Positions 35,001 through 50,000 of a stretch of 64,000 nt of DNA are shown here, piece after piece. Position 1 is the stretch's first letter; every line of letters starts with the position of its first letter. The position numbers were made by a program, and so were the translations under genes. The notes beneath the pieces are model-generated. The model saw only the letters and a list, made by a program, of their open reading frames with translations, ran no database searches and was not told the origin of the DNA. This DNA comes from Heliocidaris tuberculata. Its lineage: Eukaryota > Echinodermata > Echinoidea > Camarodonta > Echinometridae. The stretch spans positions 2,182,385 through 2,246,384 of the forward strand of contig CM046851.1 of NCBI GenBank assembly GCA_025618425.1, given 5' to 3'.

Positions 35001-38000
35001 AGTTTCCCATTTTCTATAATGCATACAATGTAGTACATGATCATTTTCGTCAAATTATACCGTAAAATGTGCATCCATAGATAATATATAATGCACTTAG
35101 AATTGATTCACATATTACGGTATATTCAACTCAAAGAGCATGCACTGTATGTATAATATAATTCATATTCTGAGCTTTATTCACAATTGAAAACAAAAAT
35201 CATATTGTAATGAGATACATGTAAAAAGTTTAACCCCTGGAGAAATGGATTTGAGTTTGTGTATGTGTGTTGTACATGTATGTGTGTTTGGGTGTGTACA
35301 TGTATGCAGTGTGGATTTAATAAATTTGTTTGTGTGTTTCTGCTATGAGTGTTGTGCTGCTAATTATTTCAGAACAATATTTTCAGTTGTTGAGGCTAAA
35401 AACAAGTAAAATTATTAATAAATAAAGAATTAAAATCATATTTCCCGTTTTTTACATATTTACCGGACGCCCATCATATTTACCGGACGGTATTTACCGG
35501 TATTTACCATCGGTAATTACCGCCACCGGTATTTACCGCCCAACCCTGCTTTTACGAACAACTAACTTAACTTGATGTGACAAGAAATATTCTATTCCCC
35601 ATCAAGAAACTTACCAATTCTCTCCTGAGCACAATGCCAAAGTAATCCTTGAGGCTCTGTCCATAGACAAAGTAGTTAGCACAAGCCAGGAAGTACCAGC
35701 TGAGTGTTCTGAACCAGGGCAGGTTCTGGGTGCGATAGACGGCATGACCGATGCTGATGATCTCCTTGAAGCACATCACCTCAATGAGTAGAATCTAGAA
35801 CAGAAAATGGGCATGATGATGTGAAACCCATAAGGAGTCACTAAATTTACAAAAAGTTTTTCACAAAGGCCAATACTCAAGACAAGTTTTTTAATCATGA
35901 CCACATTTTTTCATCATATTAACCCCAAAAGGGCCGGGGGTGGGGGGGGGGGGGGATTCCAGCCCCTGGTTGAGAGAGCACCAAAGTAACCCAGCCTTTT
36001 AGGGTTAATACAAACAGTATTCCAGATATGATGTCAAAATTCATTCAATCATTTCAAATATCCAGAAGAAAGACCTTTTTTCATCTGAAATAATGATATA
36101 AAGTATATACATCACAGGAGTTTGAACCAATAACAATAATGAAAGACTGAAGTAGTACAGGGTCTGTGTAGTTTTTAATGGTACTCTGATGTCACTTCTA
36201 TGTTTTTACAGCACTATGTTCCAACAACCCTATAGTCAAACATTGGCTACAACACAAACTATATGCATGCTAAAAAAGAGTCCTTAACACAAAAGTCTAA
36301 ATTATAATATTGACTGCTTACCAATCCAGTGAGTCCTACAGGTCCAGCATAGATGATAAGAGCATATCCAAACACCATGGCAAACGAAACTGCCCCGCGG
36401 ATAACCCAGTTCTGCCATCTGAAAGAGAAGAGGATTATATGATGTGTGCTCTACAGAAAATTACTCTATTACTCAATTTCCAACACTATTTGAATTCCCA
36501 ACTTCAACCCTGCACCAAACACTAAACCTAACCTTAAATAAAGGTAATACTAGCTGCTTCTTATATAGCGCCTTAATACCAGTTACAATGTAACCAACCG
36601 AAGTGCTTACAGCATTATTACCCCGGTCACTGGATTCAATTGCGATTCTGCACATTACACTGCACATTCTCCACCCAAGGGAGTATTCCAGCCAGTCGTC
36701 TGTTTCCAAGCACGCACATGCTAATCCAACCACAATGACCCATTTAACACCTGGGAGGAAAGGAGCAATGTAGATAAAATGCCTTGCTCAAGGGCATAAG
36801 TGCGTGATGGAGTTTGAACCCACGACCTTTGCATTCCCAGTCAAGTGATTAAACCACTCGACTACAACACCTCTACTTAACCTAAAATCACAACCTAAGC
36901 ACTAACCCTATATTCTATAAACATTAGTATTGGGAAATAAGCACCAGAAAGTGATGAACATGAATTTAAAAAAAATAATAAAAATGCAATATTATGACAC
37001 AGAATATTTCAAATAAAAAAGAATGGAGTAAGAAGAATACAAACTTAAGGAGAACATGTACATTAATTTTCGCAGATTTCACGCTATTTTCGGCAAGTGC
37101 GAATTCTAGAACCCGCGAAAATATTAGCCTGATTTCCTATGCGGGTTGAATTGCACGCTTCAGCACATTAATATGTGTGTGTGTCCAATTCATTTTTGAG
37201 CATGTGTGTGTAGTTGCGCATGCCGTATGCATTTGAATCGACTGCGTGTGTGTAAATTAATAAATGGAGTGGGTGTACATATGAGCGTGTATTTAAGAAC
37301 CAGCGAATATGTTTTGGGGTCGCTCAGCGCGAAAATTTAATCGCGCGAAAATAACAGCGTTTACAGTATTGTGCAAGACAAACCTTGGTGGGAGTCCCTT
37401 CAGGAAGACCGGTATGTTGTCCTTCTGAGGTGGGATAGGTGGTTCCTTGATGTCGGGTAAGCCCAGGTTCTCAGGAGGAACACATCCTGCTGCTGCCACT
37501 GGTTTCTGAAAAGACAGAACAAAAAACATATATTGACTATTAGTAAGGGAGATTATACATGTACATGAAGCAATGTACATGTACATGTATATGTAATGTA
37601 CCATAATTTAACCTACATCTACTATTAAAGGTAACAGATAGTTTTGGGAAGCTCTCAAAAACTTTTCGAGAGATTTCTTTGATTTCACTTAATAAATAAC
37701 AGGGTACTAACATAACTAAGATGCTGTGAAGTTTTTTCCTCCTCAAGTGAAATATTTATCGAATGAGAGGTGAAAAGTAATAAAAATCCCTGGCCCCAAA
37801 AAGAGGGAATGTAAATTCAAACAACGGCCACACACATTACGCACATGGGGATTGCTGTGTGTAATAGAATACGCTACACATAGTGCGAAGCGCTGGGTTT
37901 CTTGTGCGGGGAACCTTCGGGTGGATATGGTCTTAGCGTGAGGCAGTGAAAAGCCGTTACCAAGCGTTTCTTACAGATATTTACACTAAACTTTGTTCGA

Positions 38001-41000
38001 AATCGTGAATGGAATGTTAAATAATCTCGTACATGTGTCTTATAATAAAAGGAGAAGGGTATGTGACTATGTTAGAAAAGTTTCTTGCCAGTATGTTTTT
38101 GCTACCGAGACTGTCTGAGAGCTTTAACTGCAAAATATCAGTAACATCCATTGGCCTATTACATATATTTTTCCTGTTTTTTAACAAGGATTGAATAAAT
38201 CCCCAGGCATGGTATCAACCTACATGTATCTTCATGTGTATTGTTCAATCACACAAGTTAGTAAATTAAATGATTGGTGTTATTCCATGGCCATGTTTTC
38301 TCTAAACCACGAAGTTCATGATAATAATACTCGTAACGTAATGAAATTTCATGAATGGAAAGTAACTTCTAGTCATCTCCAAAAGTCAATTCGCCATTTT
38401 GGAAGTGTTGTTTGGAATTCCTTGCCCACCTCATTAAGACATATCCAATTTCTTAATTCTTTCAAGAGGAAGCTCAAATTACACTTATTATCTCTTTTTA
38501 TCAGTAATTTTAAAATTTGAGTTACTATCCACAACAATATGATTTTCCTTACTTTGTCTCTCCCGCCATAATATCTAAATTTTATACTTTGCTATATTTT
38601 GTGATAGGCTTTTAATGATGGTCCTTTTTTGTTCTTCTTTTTTTGTATTAATTCATGTATTATACCTTGTATTTTTTATTTTAAATGCTTTGTATATATA
38701 TTGATGTTTGCATATATACATGTATGTATAAATGTATGACAGCACCATTAATGTACTTTATGTAGGAGTACAGTGTACATGTATGTGCTTTGAACAAAGT
38801 TTGATGAAGGTCTAAGAACTGCACCCCTTTCAATATCCAAAAACAAAGATGACACAATGCAGCAATATTGTGGGAGCATATTTTGCATTCATTTTAGAAT
38901 GAACAAAATTTGTGCATCGCTGAAATACCTACACATGTACATGTACATGTACGTGTAATAAGTTTTCAAAGCAGAATTCTTTCTTGATAACTGTACATGT
39001 ATCTTAATAAGCTTTAAAATAATCAAGAAATAATCTGCAGTGCACTGTGGTCCGATCATCTAATGAATAACAAAATGCACATTGTAGAGTTAAAGATCTG
39101 ATAAGACAAAGAGAAAAGGAGGAGTACAGCTACAAGTTTTGATAATGTGGATCTACTGAACATGTTATATGATCGTGTAAAAAAGCATCCCTACATTATC
39201 TTTGAAATGCTGTTTGAATTGTGAAGTTTATGTCATCAATCTAACAATGTACAGAACAAATATTACACTCTTCAACTTTATAATTTGCTACATTCAGTAC
39301 TTTTAGGCATTATTTTTAAAAAGTGCTAAATGTTCTTTATAAACACCTTAAGTGCATGTGTAGATGTATTCTTGAACATTTAATGTGGACAGAAATGTAA
39401 CTCCATATCACTTGCCCTCAAACAAATGTGCATGTAATGTACATCGTATAACATGATATCATGGAAATTTTGTTTAAATACATTGCAGCTCATACAATGG
39501 ATGTCTTCCCACAACTGTCTTGGACTAATTTTATCTGAAGGCATTTTATCTCAAGTGAAATTAAATAAAATTACAGAGCAAAATAATATATGTATAGTGT
39601 TATTTTCATTTGTAGATGTACATGAAATAATGTCATGTTGAAATGTATACATCTTACAATGAACATGAACATGTCAGACATATGACAGCATACATGTAAG
39701 ACAAAGAGCAAAATATTCTGTTTGTTTTTCTCAAAGGCATGCTTATCAGATTAAAGTGGTCAACCCAAGTCAACCAGTGTGTATACACAAGATAATCTTA
39801 CAGTGTAGCAATCTCTACCACTCTGTCAATAGCACTACTGGTGCACTGTAAAATTATGATCGACTGGAAAAGGAATCATAACTTTGATTATTAAATTTGC
39901 CATCTCTATTTTGCCTGAACAGTACATGTTCATATTAATAACGCATAGCTCTGACCAAGGTCATTTGCAGCAACAACAACAAAAACAACAATTAGTTCAT
40001 GCATAAAGTAACTTTTTTTTTTAAATCCACAACTTAAAACAATTTAAAATTCTCCTCAATTTACCCCCCCCCCCCACCCTCCAAAAAAAAAGGGGGATTA
40101 ATTGACCATAGATTCATGGTATCTATCAAAATCCACATGGCAGCCCAAGGCTTGGATTACATGGTACAAAGTTCAAGCATAAAAAGAAAACCTGAAACAT
40201 AAAATCAAGATAGAGGCTATATTCACACATTTAGCCCTCTGGAAAATATGCCCTTCCTGCAATTTTGTTCATTGACAATAGAATGTGATGTAGTACCTGG
40301 GGTTATTTTTCTGAAATACAATGTACAACAATACATACATGTACATGCAGATCTGTATTGTGTTACATATATGCATTTACATCCAACTACTCATTTTTGG
40401 ACAAAAGAGAAGTAGCCCATCTGTTGCCTTGGATACCCAACCAATAAAAGGAAAGTATGAAACCCTGTTTGACGTCAAAGTGGTGTATTCTGATCTGATC
40501 CACAACATTCAATAATATTTAATGAGATCAACATAAATTTTTGTTAATGTACCAACATATAATTTATTTGCTACATGTACAGGTACATGAGCTCATGGGT
40601 ATGTACATGTATGTAAATACCTACATTGGAAACAAAAGACTATATGAGAAAATGTCACTGAAATTATATGAAGCAGTACAAAAATATATGTACATGTACA
40701 CATGTACTGGTATTTAAAATGTGTATCCTTTTTCCATCATATGTACTTGAAAAAATGGACTTCTGATAAGAAAAAAAACCCTAAATCCTAATGTGAACAA
40801 GGGGGACTTAAAGGCGATGAATGTTATGTAAAAGCCTGCCTACAATTAAATACAAATAGTGCTCATACATACAAATGTACTGTACATGTGTACAGTACAA
40901 TGTGGGTTAGGTTACATGTACATGTAGATTGTACATTAGATTGCATATATTTGTTGGGATTTTGAAAAAGAGGCATAGAAAGCAAGAAATGTAGGTGTAT

Positions 41001-44000
41001 ACATGTACATGTAGTAAAGGATGGATGCACATCTAAAAATATCCTTTAAGAACCATCCATGCACATCACCAGATCACTGTAATCTGAATAGTATTGTCTC
41101 CTACATACTGTACATGTAGTGTGTACAGTTGTGCCATAACTTGTTAGGATGAAACTACTTATGTCAAGTCTGTCATTTAAGTATTTCAAAACCTGCAACC
41201 AAAACACATTTGATTTACATGTATACATGTACCTGTAGGTTTCTTTTTGGTTCTAGCATGAAATCCATAATAACTCTATCAGTTCCGATGTCACACATAC
41301 ATGTACATGTGACAGATAGATTTGTCATTTTCATTCACCAATTGCTCGACCCCAGGAGATGTACAGTATACGGTGGTCAATGTATATCAAAAATTTGAGC
41401 ATAAATCAAGCATTCTAAATATATGATTATAATTATATGTTACCATAGAAATTTTCACAGATAATTGCAGAGTTTTAAAAAGATATCACCTTATTTCAAC
41501 ATTAAATAGTAAACAAATGAGAAACCAAAAAATAATGGACAAAAAAGAACTGTAATTTTCAAGAATTCTTACAAAGTTGGGTAATGTTTGGTGTCATAAG
41601 AAATGGTAATAAATTTCCTACAAGTTTTGTACACAATATTTTGTGAAATACTAGATGGTTAATGAAGTGTAGACATTTGAAGAGTAACTAAGCATTGATC
41701 ACATTTTGGTAAAATTTTGAAGAGAGCTAAACCCCTTGGCACAGTAAGAGTTAAAGGGCAATCCAACCTACATTGTAAGTAAAAAGCTGATTTGGGTGAA
41801 AGGATAAAAATAAAAGAAACAGGGTGGTAAAAGTTTGAAAGAAATCACAGGCAGACAAAGAATAAGATAGTTATTAAATCATCACAGTGATCGTACTGAC
41901 ACGGCCAATTTGAAACTATTATGGTGATTAAAACTATCCTATTCAGGCTCCTTAAAAAAGCCCCATGCATCCAAACAGAATCTTGTTCGTTTATCCAGAC
42001 AATGTGCAAATACATGTATGGTGGTGGATCCAGTGTCCGAACACTTTTCAGAAAATCAACGATAGCAAACGATAGCAACGATAGCAACGATGTCAAACTT
42101 ACAGAATGAATGCTCAAAGTCCTACAGAAAAAGAAGTTGATGGAATTTTAAAAAGACAACGTACATGTAGATTTAATACGATATTCCCTTCAGAGTGAAC
42201 CCCTTCCCAACGACGCGGCGTTTTGGTCCCTTGAAAAAGGTACTGTATTTCCAAACGTGTGAAACCTATGGGAAAAAGACACAACCTTTGTTTCAATAGT
42301 GTGGTTTTCATACACGTAATCCCACGTGTATGAAAACCCATTTTAGGCGCTTAACTGTACACGTTTGGTAATACAATCCGTTCGGAAATACAATCCTTGA
42401 CTATACATGTATACCCAAACCAATGACATTTTTCTGCCTAAATGAACAAATATATAGTTATTGTTGCATTTTCTTATTTTTCTATGACCATGATGTGATC
42501 AAATTGTAAAAAAGCCAGAAGGGTGTTACATGTAATTCCTACAAAAGTTTAGGCACTTTAGACTCTAAACTGAGGAAATATTCATGTGTCATACAATGTC
42601 ACATTTTAAATCAAAATTGCTAATTTATGGGCAAGTACATGTTTTATAGGCCTACATGTACATAAACCTTTAATTATTTACAACTATATCTATATGTAAT
42701 AATTGTAATTCAAGGTACATGTAGATGTACATGTACAGGTTCCTTTATTATCACATTTGGTTCCTCTAGAAGCATCATCTAATCAAAACAGACGTGTCTG
42801 CTCCATCGAGGTAATGTATTCACACTTTAGATGGGTACACAACAAAAATAGACTTCATGTACATGTACACATTACAAGTATGTCTTACATTGGAATAATA
42901 ATACAATTATAATAATAATCATAATAGTATAACAATTACATGAATATAACAATGACATAACAATAACAATTATAATCAATTATAATAATATTACACTTGT
43001 AATAATAATAAAATGAAGTAATAATAAGGCCATTTTGGCTGAGATGGTAATTAATATATGTTCTTGTGTAGCTAAGTATTGGTCACGGATGAAAGATAAT
43101 GATTTAATTGAAATGAATAGAATAATGATAAGAAAAAACACAGCATGCTGGTTAAAGAATGTACATACGTTCTTGAAAGCTTGTAAACTATACATGAATC
43201 TTGATGAAAACAATGAATGTATTGATGTTGTAGACTTAACTGACAGTGAACGGGTTGTCGGTAATGAAGTAAATTCCATTTTGAAGGATATTTTTCAAAA
43301 CCAATTCACTACAGATCTGCACAGTAATGAGGGGAACAAACTGAGAACATATAGGAAATTTAAGTCAGATATTAAGCAGGAAGAGTATCTTTATGTTATT
43401 GAAAGTTTTCGACTCCGAAGAAATATATGCTGCTTCAGAATAAGCTGTCATAATTTAGCAATAGAAACAGGAAGGCACAGAAGGCCTGAGAAAACACCAA
43501 CACATCTTAGAAAATATACTGACTGTGAGGAAGGAGAGATTGGTGACGAACTACACACACTGATATTGTGCCCTAAATTCAATGAATAAAGAAAAAACCT
43601 CTTAGATGCTTCATCGTTAAAAGATGCTTCATCGTTAAAATACCCTAATTTTGCTTTTTTTAGAGCAGAAGAAAAGTTCATATTCTTAATGAAATTAGAT
43701 AACGAATATCATATATGTCATGCTCAGGCTAGCAAATTACATAAAGGATAACATACCATTAGGGGGAGAATTCTAAAATGAGTTATAATCCGAATCAAAA
43801 ATTATTAACATACACTGATATGCTAACATAACATATTTTGTTATTTGAAATGGATATAAGTTGTTACTATCTTTTCTCTCTCGTTTTCTTGTTGAAACAA
43901 AATATTGATGTACATATATGTCAATGATGTCCCTTTCAGGACAGGAATTATTTAAGGGCTAAATTGATCACATTTTGTTCTTTAAATTGGCAACAGTAAT

Positions 44001-47000
44001 ATTTTTCTTTTAGCGCTACATGGTTCTAATAAGCTGTAATGTCTTTGAAAACAATACACATGGTTACAAATTTTGTCAAAAAGTTTTTAAAATTGCCAAT
44101 TTTGTTAAAAAACAATGATTTTGAACATCTCAATGTGTTGCCAATTTGAGGATTTTAAAGCTTAATCTCATTTTCAAAATTCCTGGCATCAAACGCAGTC
44201 AGGTCATGCAACAAAAATGGACATAGAGTGCGCAGAAATTTTTGCTCTTTCTACTCATGCATCTGGTATATTTTTTAGAGCTCTGAATCTAAAGTTATTG
44301 AGCCAAACCACAAAATGTGGTCAATTGTCTCGAAAGGGTTAATAAAGTCATTCATTCATTCAATTGTGCAAGCACATGTAGGTCATAAAACATCAATTTG
44401 GGAGTACATATATATACATCCATGTGATGTATTTTAGGGTGCATTTTAGGCTTCTCATAAAGCACCATTTCATCAAAACAGATGGGAAGGCATCCACGTA
44501 ATGTATTCACAGTTAGATGGATGCACATCTAAAAATAGCCCCAGTGTACAAAGCTGACAGGAGTAGTCTTTCAAATCAGACCTTGTTTGTTCAAGAAGGA
44601 TTCCAAGAATGATACTACAGTAGTACTAGTTACACAGTAACTGTACATAGTAAATCAGCATGCTGCAAATGGCAGACTCTGACTGCTGTCACTGCATTAT
44701 GCAAAAACAGCATCAACATATAAAAAAATACCAGTATTTTTCCTTACCTTTCTTTTCTTTTTTTTTTTTTTCTTTTTTTGGAGAAATTCAGGCTTGGAAA
44801 AACTAGAGAATTAAGATATTGATAATGTAGAATATCTTCTGAAATTGTATAACCAGCTTTGGAGTCTAGTATTTGTATGCATAATATTTGTTTGTTTTCT
44901 GTCTCACAAATAATCAAATTGATTGATAAAGATACCATACATGTAAAGATAGTAAGCTAAACTATGTCCGAAAAATTGGAAAGGTACATACCAGTCAACT
45001 TTAATGCAGAAATCTTGTCTTCTACATCGTAAAATTACCATTAAATGTGCAAGCAGGCCTACATGTAAAATGCAAATTAACAGTACTACCCCATCAATTT
45101 GGGTATACATGTACATATCAATGTTATTGCAAATTGTATGGATGTAGATGTATTAAAGCCTTAAAGGGCACATGTTATTAATACATATGTACATGTACAG
45201 GCTTATGAAAAGGTGTTATTTATTCATAACAGACAGTGAAAGCATCCAAGTAATTAGATGGATGCAAACCTAAAAAAAGCCTCCATGAAAAAAAACCTGA
45301 CAGGAGTAGTCTTTCAAGTCAGACCTTTGTTTGCTTAAGAATGATTCCATGAAGGGTGCTACGGTAGCACCCTGGAAATGGGCATACATGTACATGTAAC
45401 TTAACTGCAGCCCCTACACTACTTTCCCTTCCTTCCGTCCTTTCTTCCTGCCTTTTTCTCTCTTCTTTTTTCAGAAAAATTCTGGCTTGGAACTACATTT
45501 GTACTAGTGTAGGGTGGCCTGATTTACATAGTATCTACATGTATCTACACTGGTTGCCCATCAAGTCCCGTATCCAATTTAAAATACTTCTGTTAACCTA
45601 CCAATGTTTACATCAGCTGGCTCCTACTTATCTCTCTGAAGTACTAACTCCATATAAACCCGATAGAATGTTACGTTCCAGTTCCAAGTCCCTGCTCTGC
45701 GTTCCACAAATAATGACAAAATCATACGGGGAAAGGTCTTTTACACATTCTGCCGCTCTTTTGTGGAACAAGTTGCCTGAATATCTGAAAAGTATAAATT
45801 CCTATGAAAACTTCATTAATTCTCTAAAGACATACCTTTTCACCACTTTATAGTTAATCAGAATCATGAACCCAGTGCATCTTTCCTTTCTTTCCTCTCC
45901 TAAAGTGCATAGAGACATGCAATTTTGCTTATGTGTAATGCGCTATATAAAAATGTTTGATTATTATTATTATTATCTTCTATAACACAGGAATTTTTAT
46001 TAACTTTTATTACAAAATAAACAGAGAAAAGGTCCATCAATGACATCACAACTTCACAAGCCAGAAATATTGATTTTTTTTAAACTGCCAATTACATACA
46101 GGATCTCCATTTGAAGTTGAGATCAAGTTTTAAAGGTTTATAACTTGCTTATTCTCAGTTCGCTTGTACATGTACATGTATTATCTCAAAAGTTGCATGT
46201 ACATGTATTGTCTTTCGAATTTTCTGCTTCCAACTACAGTGTACATCAACTCCGTATTTCAAACTTAATTCCCTGTAAAGCAAATTTCTTTTGAAATGGA
46301 ATCCGAGTAGCCATAACTCAAGATTAGCTTTAAACTATTTACTTCTGCCTCAGAAGCATGCAAATCAAAATCATCTTGAGTTTTACAGTTTTACTCTCGC
46401 ACATTTTATATTTATCAATATTCTGAGGTCTACAACTCTGAGTACATTTACATGTATAATGTATGTTGTATGAGAGGTGTCACCCGAGAGGCTATTTCCT
46501 TTGTAAAGACCACAACAGCAATCCAATTCCAGTAAGTTATATGTATGGCATTCCATTTCAAATTCTTAGAAACTATGACTTACATGTAGTTGATTACTGT
46601 TTCAATCTTTCACTATGACATGTTATCCAGTCAACTATCCGAAATAAATCGTGATCTACAATAACTTCACAAACAAGAATATTAAAGGGCAATCCAACCT
46701 TTGTAAAAAGCTGATTTGTGTGAACATTTAGGTGAAAAATAAGAGAAACAGGATGGCAAAATTTTGAAAGAAATCGAAGAAAGAATAAGAAAGTTATGAA
46801 TGTTTGAAAAGTGTGATCACTACATCTAAGTGAATCTTAAATTGGCAAATTTGATGAATCGGTTGTGATGTATCCGTGCAGTAAACTCTCCCATTTGTTG
46901 TACACAAAAATATCATTAAATTCCAGTTTTCTCCTGAGCACCTTTTCCCTCGGGACAGTAAGTACATTGTACATGTAGATAGCACGTTGTTATAGGTCCC

Positions 47001-50000
47001 CCCCCCCCCAAAAAAAAAAAAGGTCCTACAAAGTTATAAATTTTTAAAATTTACATTTAAGCAATTTCGTGGGTTGGAGAGGATGGGAAAGTTGACCGCC
47101 GCTACATCACAGTGACCATACCGATCCAGCTACATGTAGTTTGAAATTCCCATATACATGTATGTATAGTGATTACAACTTTCAAAAAATCCCAACTTTC
47201 TCATTGTTTATCAGATTTGTTCAAACTTTCACCAATCTGCTTCTCTGATTTTTCTGTTTTCACACAAATCAAATTATGACAAAAGTTGGACTGCCCTTTA
47301 AATTCTTAAATACATGGACGGTAATATAAACAAGATGCGCAGGAAAAGTCAGAAGGAAGAATTTAAATTTCCTAAATTTTCTCATATTTCTGTGCAATCT
47401 GCAGAATACAAACTCTATATTGTTGGCTTTGAAAAGGCAACATTTTTGAGAAAGCATACAGATAAAGTATGTTTAGTGAACATTGGATCTATAGGAATTA
47501 CCCTTCACCAATTAACATCTTCTTACAGATGAATTACTCAATTATTGATATCTCATGGGCAAAACCCTTCACCAATAAGTAACTTATTACAGATGATTTA
47601 TTCCATTATTGGTACATGTACATGTATCTCATGGGCAAGACCATTTCTGAACATCTATATTTCTGAATATTTAAAATTCATAGATATTTTTTAAAATCTC
47701 AAAATACAAAACAAACCTCATACATGTACTCCGTACATGTACATGTTATACACATTAGATTTCAATGTTTACTATCTTAGAACCTCCCCCATGTAGGATT
47801 TTTCCCATTTCCTTGAAGACTCTTTCCTTTTCAATGTTCCCAAAATTATCCCGTTTTCCTCCCATGATTTTTTTTACATATTAAACTTATAAAAGGTAAA
47901 AAGTCACCCGTTTTCCAGGTTAGGCTTTACCGACTGAGATAACACTGACGAATAGCAGTTGTTGTTTGTTGTTGTGGATTGGTTTTAACGGCGCATGTCA
48001 TCCAATTGTGAATATTTACATTTTTATTTAGCATGATCGTACTAGTATAGTCTACATTCAGCCGCTTATATTTTAAACTGATTTTTTTTTTACAAAAATA
48101 AATAGGAATAAGATTTCATTCAAAATTGGCTGCATGTACATGTAGCCCAAAATAATGCAATGTTATTCCATGATCATTATTTTTTAAAACAAACTAAAAA
48201 AAATCCATACTTGTGCAGCTAAATGGAAATGTGATAGCAGACAGAAGAATTTGACAATGCAAAAACATTTGTGAAAACCACTGATCAAAAGAAATAAAAA
48301 CACAACTCACGACATAGCTACTTGAGAGAAACAGTTGTGATGTAGGGATGCACGCTCGTTCACAGGTCAAATTCATGGAGCCCCGAATACCATTCGGATC
48401 GGAGCTCCATAAATTGACCTTCGAGTGTGCACTTGTACTGTGTCAAAACTATCTCCCTCGATAGGATATGACTCAAAATCTTTGTCAATCGTGATATCTA
48501 TATCGAATCGGCCATTGCGCAAGCCCCATTTTGATTCTCAAGACGGTGGTAGCGAGAACCAGTCCTCGCTACCATAAACGCAAGGAGCGAGAAAAAGCCG
48601 TACAAAATACCAGTTTCTACATTTGGAATTACAAGTCAAGGAATAACAAGCGAATAAAGGAGGATTCCTTAAAAGCTTTGAGTAATGGTGAATAAATTCA
48701 ACTTATTTCTCAATATAATTTGAATCTATCATATCTAAAGCTGACACTACATTTTTCAAATTGACAGTGTAGTAAACTTACTTACTTTACTTTACTTTAA
48801 TCCCACGATGATATAGGATGAATGCCTGTTCATCGATCGTAGCTTTTCGTATCATGTGGTTGTACATTTTCCATGTCTTACATGTAAATTACCAAGTCGA
48901 TTACATGTATGTGTGGGAAAGGACAAGACTGTGTATAGACATGGTAGATATTGACTCATACAGCCTATACTGGCTCGTAAACAAGATCATGGTTTTTTGA
49001 CCAGTATTTATAAAGTCTATTCTTAAAGCAGTTTACAGAAGTTGCTGAGATAACATATTCAAGGAGACTATTCCACAAATCCACAATTCTGTTGCTGAAG
49101 AAATGTTTCCTCAAATCAAGCGGAGAATACTGTTTGTCCAGTATCATTTTGTGGCCTCTGGACCTCCTGTGTGCCAAGTGAAAAGGGTCCTTTAATTTTA
49201 GGTTATTTGAATCATTCTGACTTCTGATATCTCCCTACATGTATATATCCAATCAGCATTGCACACTTGATAATTATCTTCTTCTTCTTTTTCTTCACTG
49301 TAACTAGTACAGGCCACCGTCAGGCACTCATGGGCCCTTGCCTACATGTATGTGGGACTGTGTCCAACATTCACTGTTGCAGCAGTCAAAAACAGACAAC
49401 AAAATTGCTCTAAGCAAGATTTAATTTTCTTAAATTTCCTAGATTACCTGATTCATGGACTCTTCCACTCTCACTGTGCCACAAATTAGGGGATTCAGAA
49501 TTGAAAGTGAAATTTTAAAGAATTATTTTCCTCTCCTGTATGAATGATCTAGCCTGGAAAAGGGCCTGCTGATACACACAATAGCTATTGAAGCCTATTC
49601 ACCCATAAAAGAGCTAGTCCGAGTTCAAGGTTATCCTCAGATAAGCTTGTACATGTATAAGTGCCGTCAGGTGTGTTCTCGTACTCTCTGAAAGTGCTGT
49701 GCAGGCGTACAATGTATGTAGGTCAAAAACTCAAAAAGTGTCTTGATAAAAAGAGCCTAGTCTATTTGGAGAACTATGTGCAGCTATAAACAAAGGACAT
49801 CCGCTGTTTAACTCATACATGTATAGTCAAGTATTGTAATTCCGAACAGATTGTATTACCGAACGTGTAAAGTTAAGCGCCTAAAATGGGTTTTCATACG
49901 CGTGGGATTACGCGTATGAAAACCACACTATTGATACCAAGGTTGTGTCTTTTTCCCATAGGTTTCACACGTTCGGAATTACGGTACCTTTTTCAAGGGA

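Noticed and set aside
36810..36864. Pol III A and B boxes suggested a tRNA gene.
   Set aside because: The spacing and the long non-tRNA body with LINE-like tail identify a SINE. No tRNA cloverleaf with a sound acceptor stem was seen.
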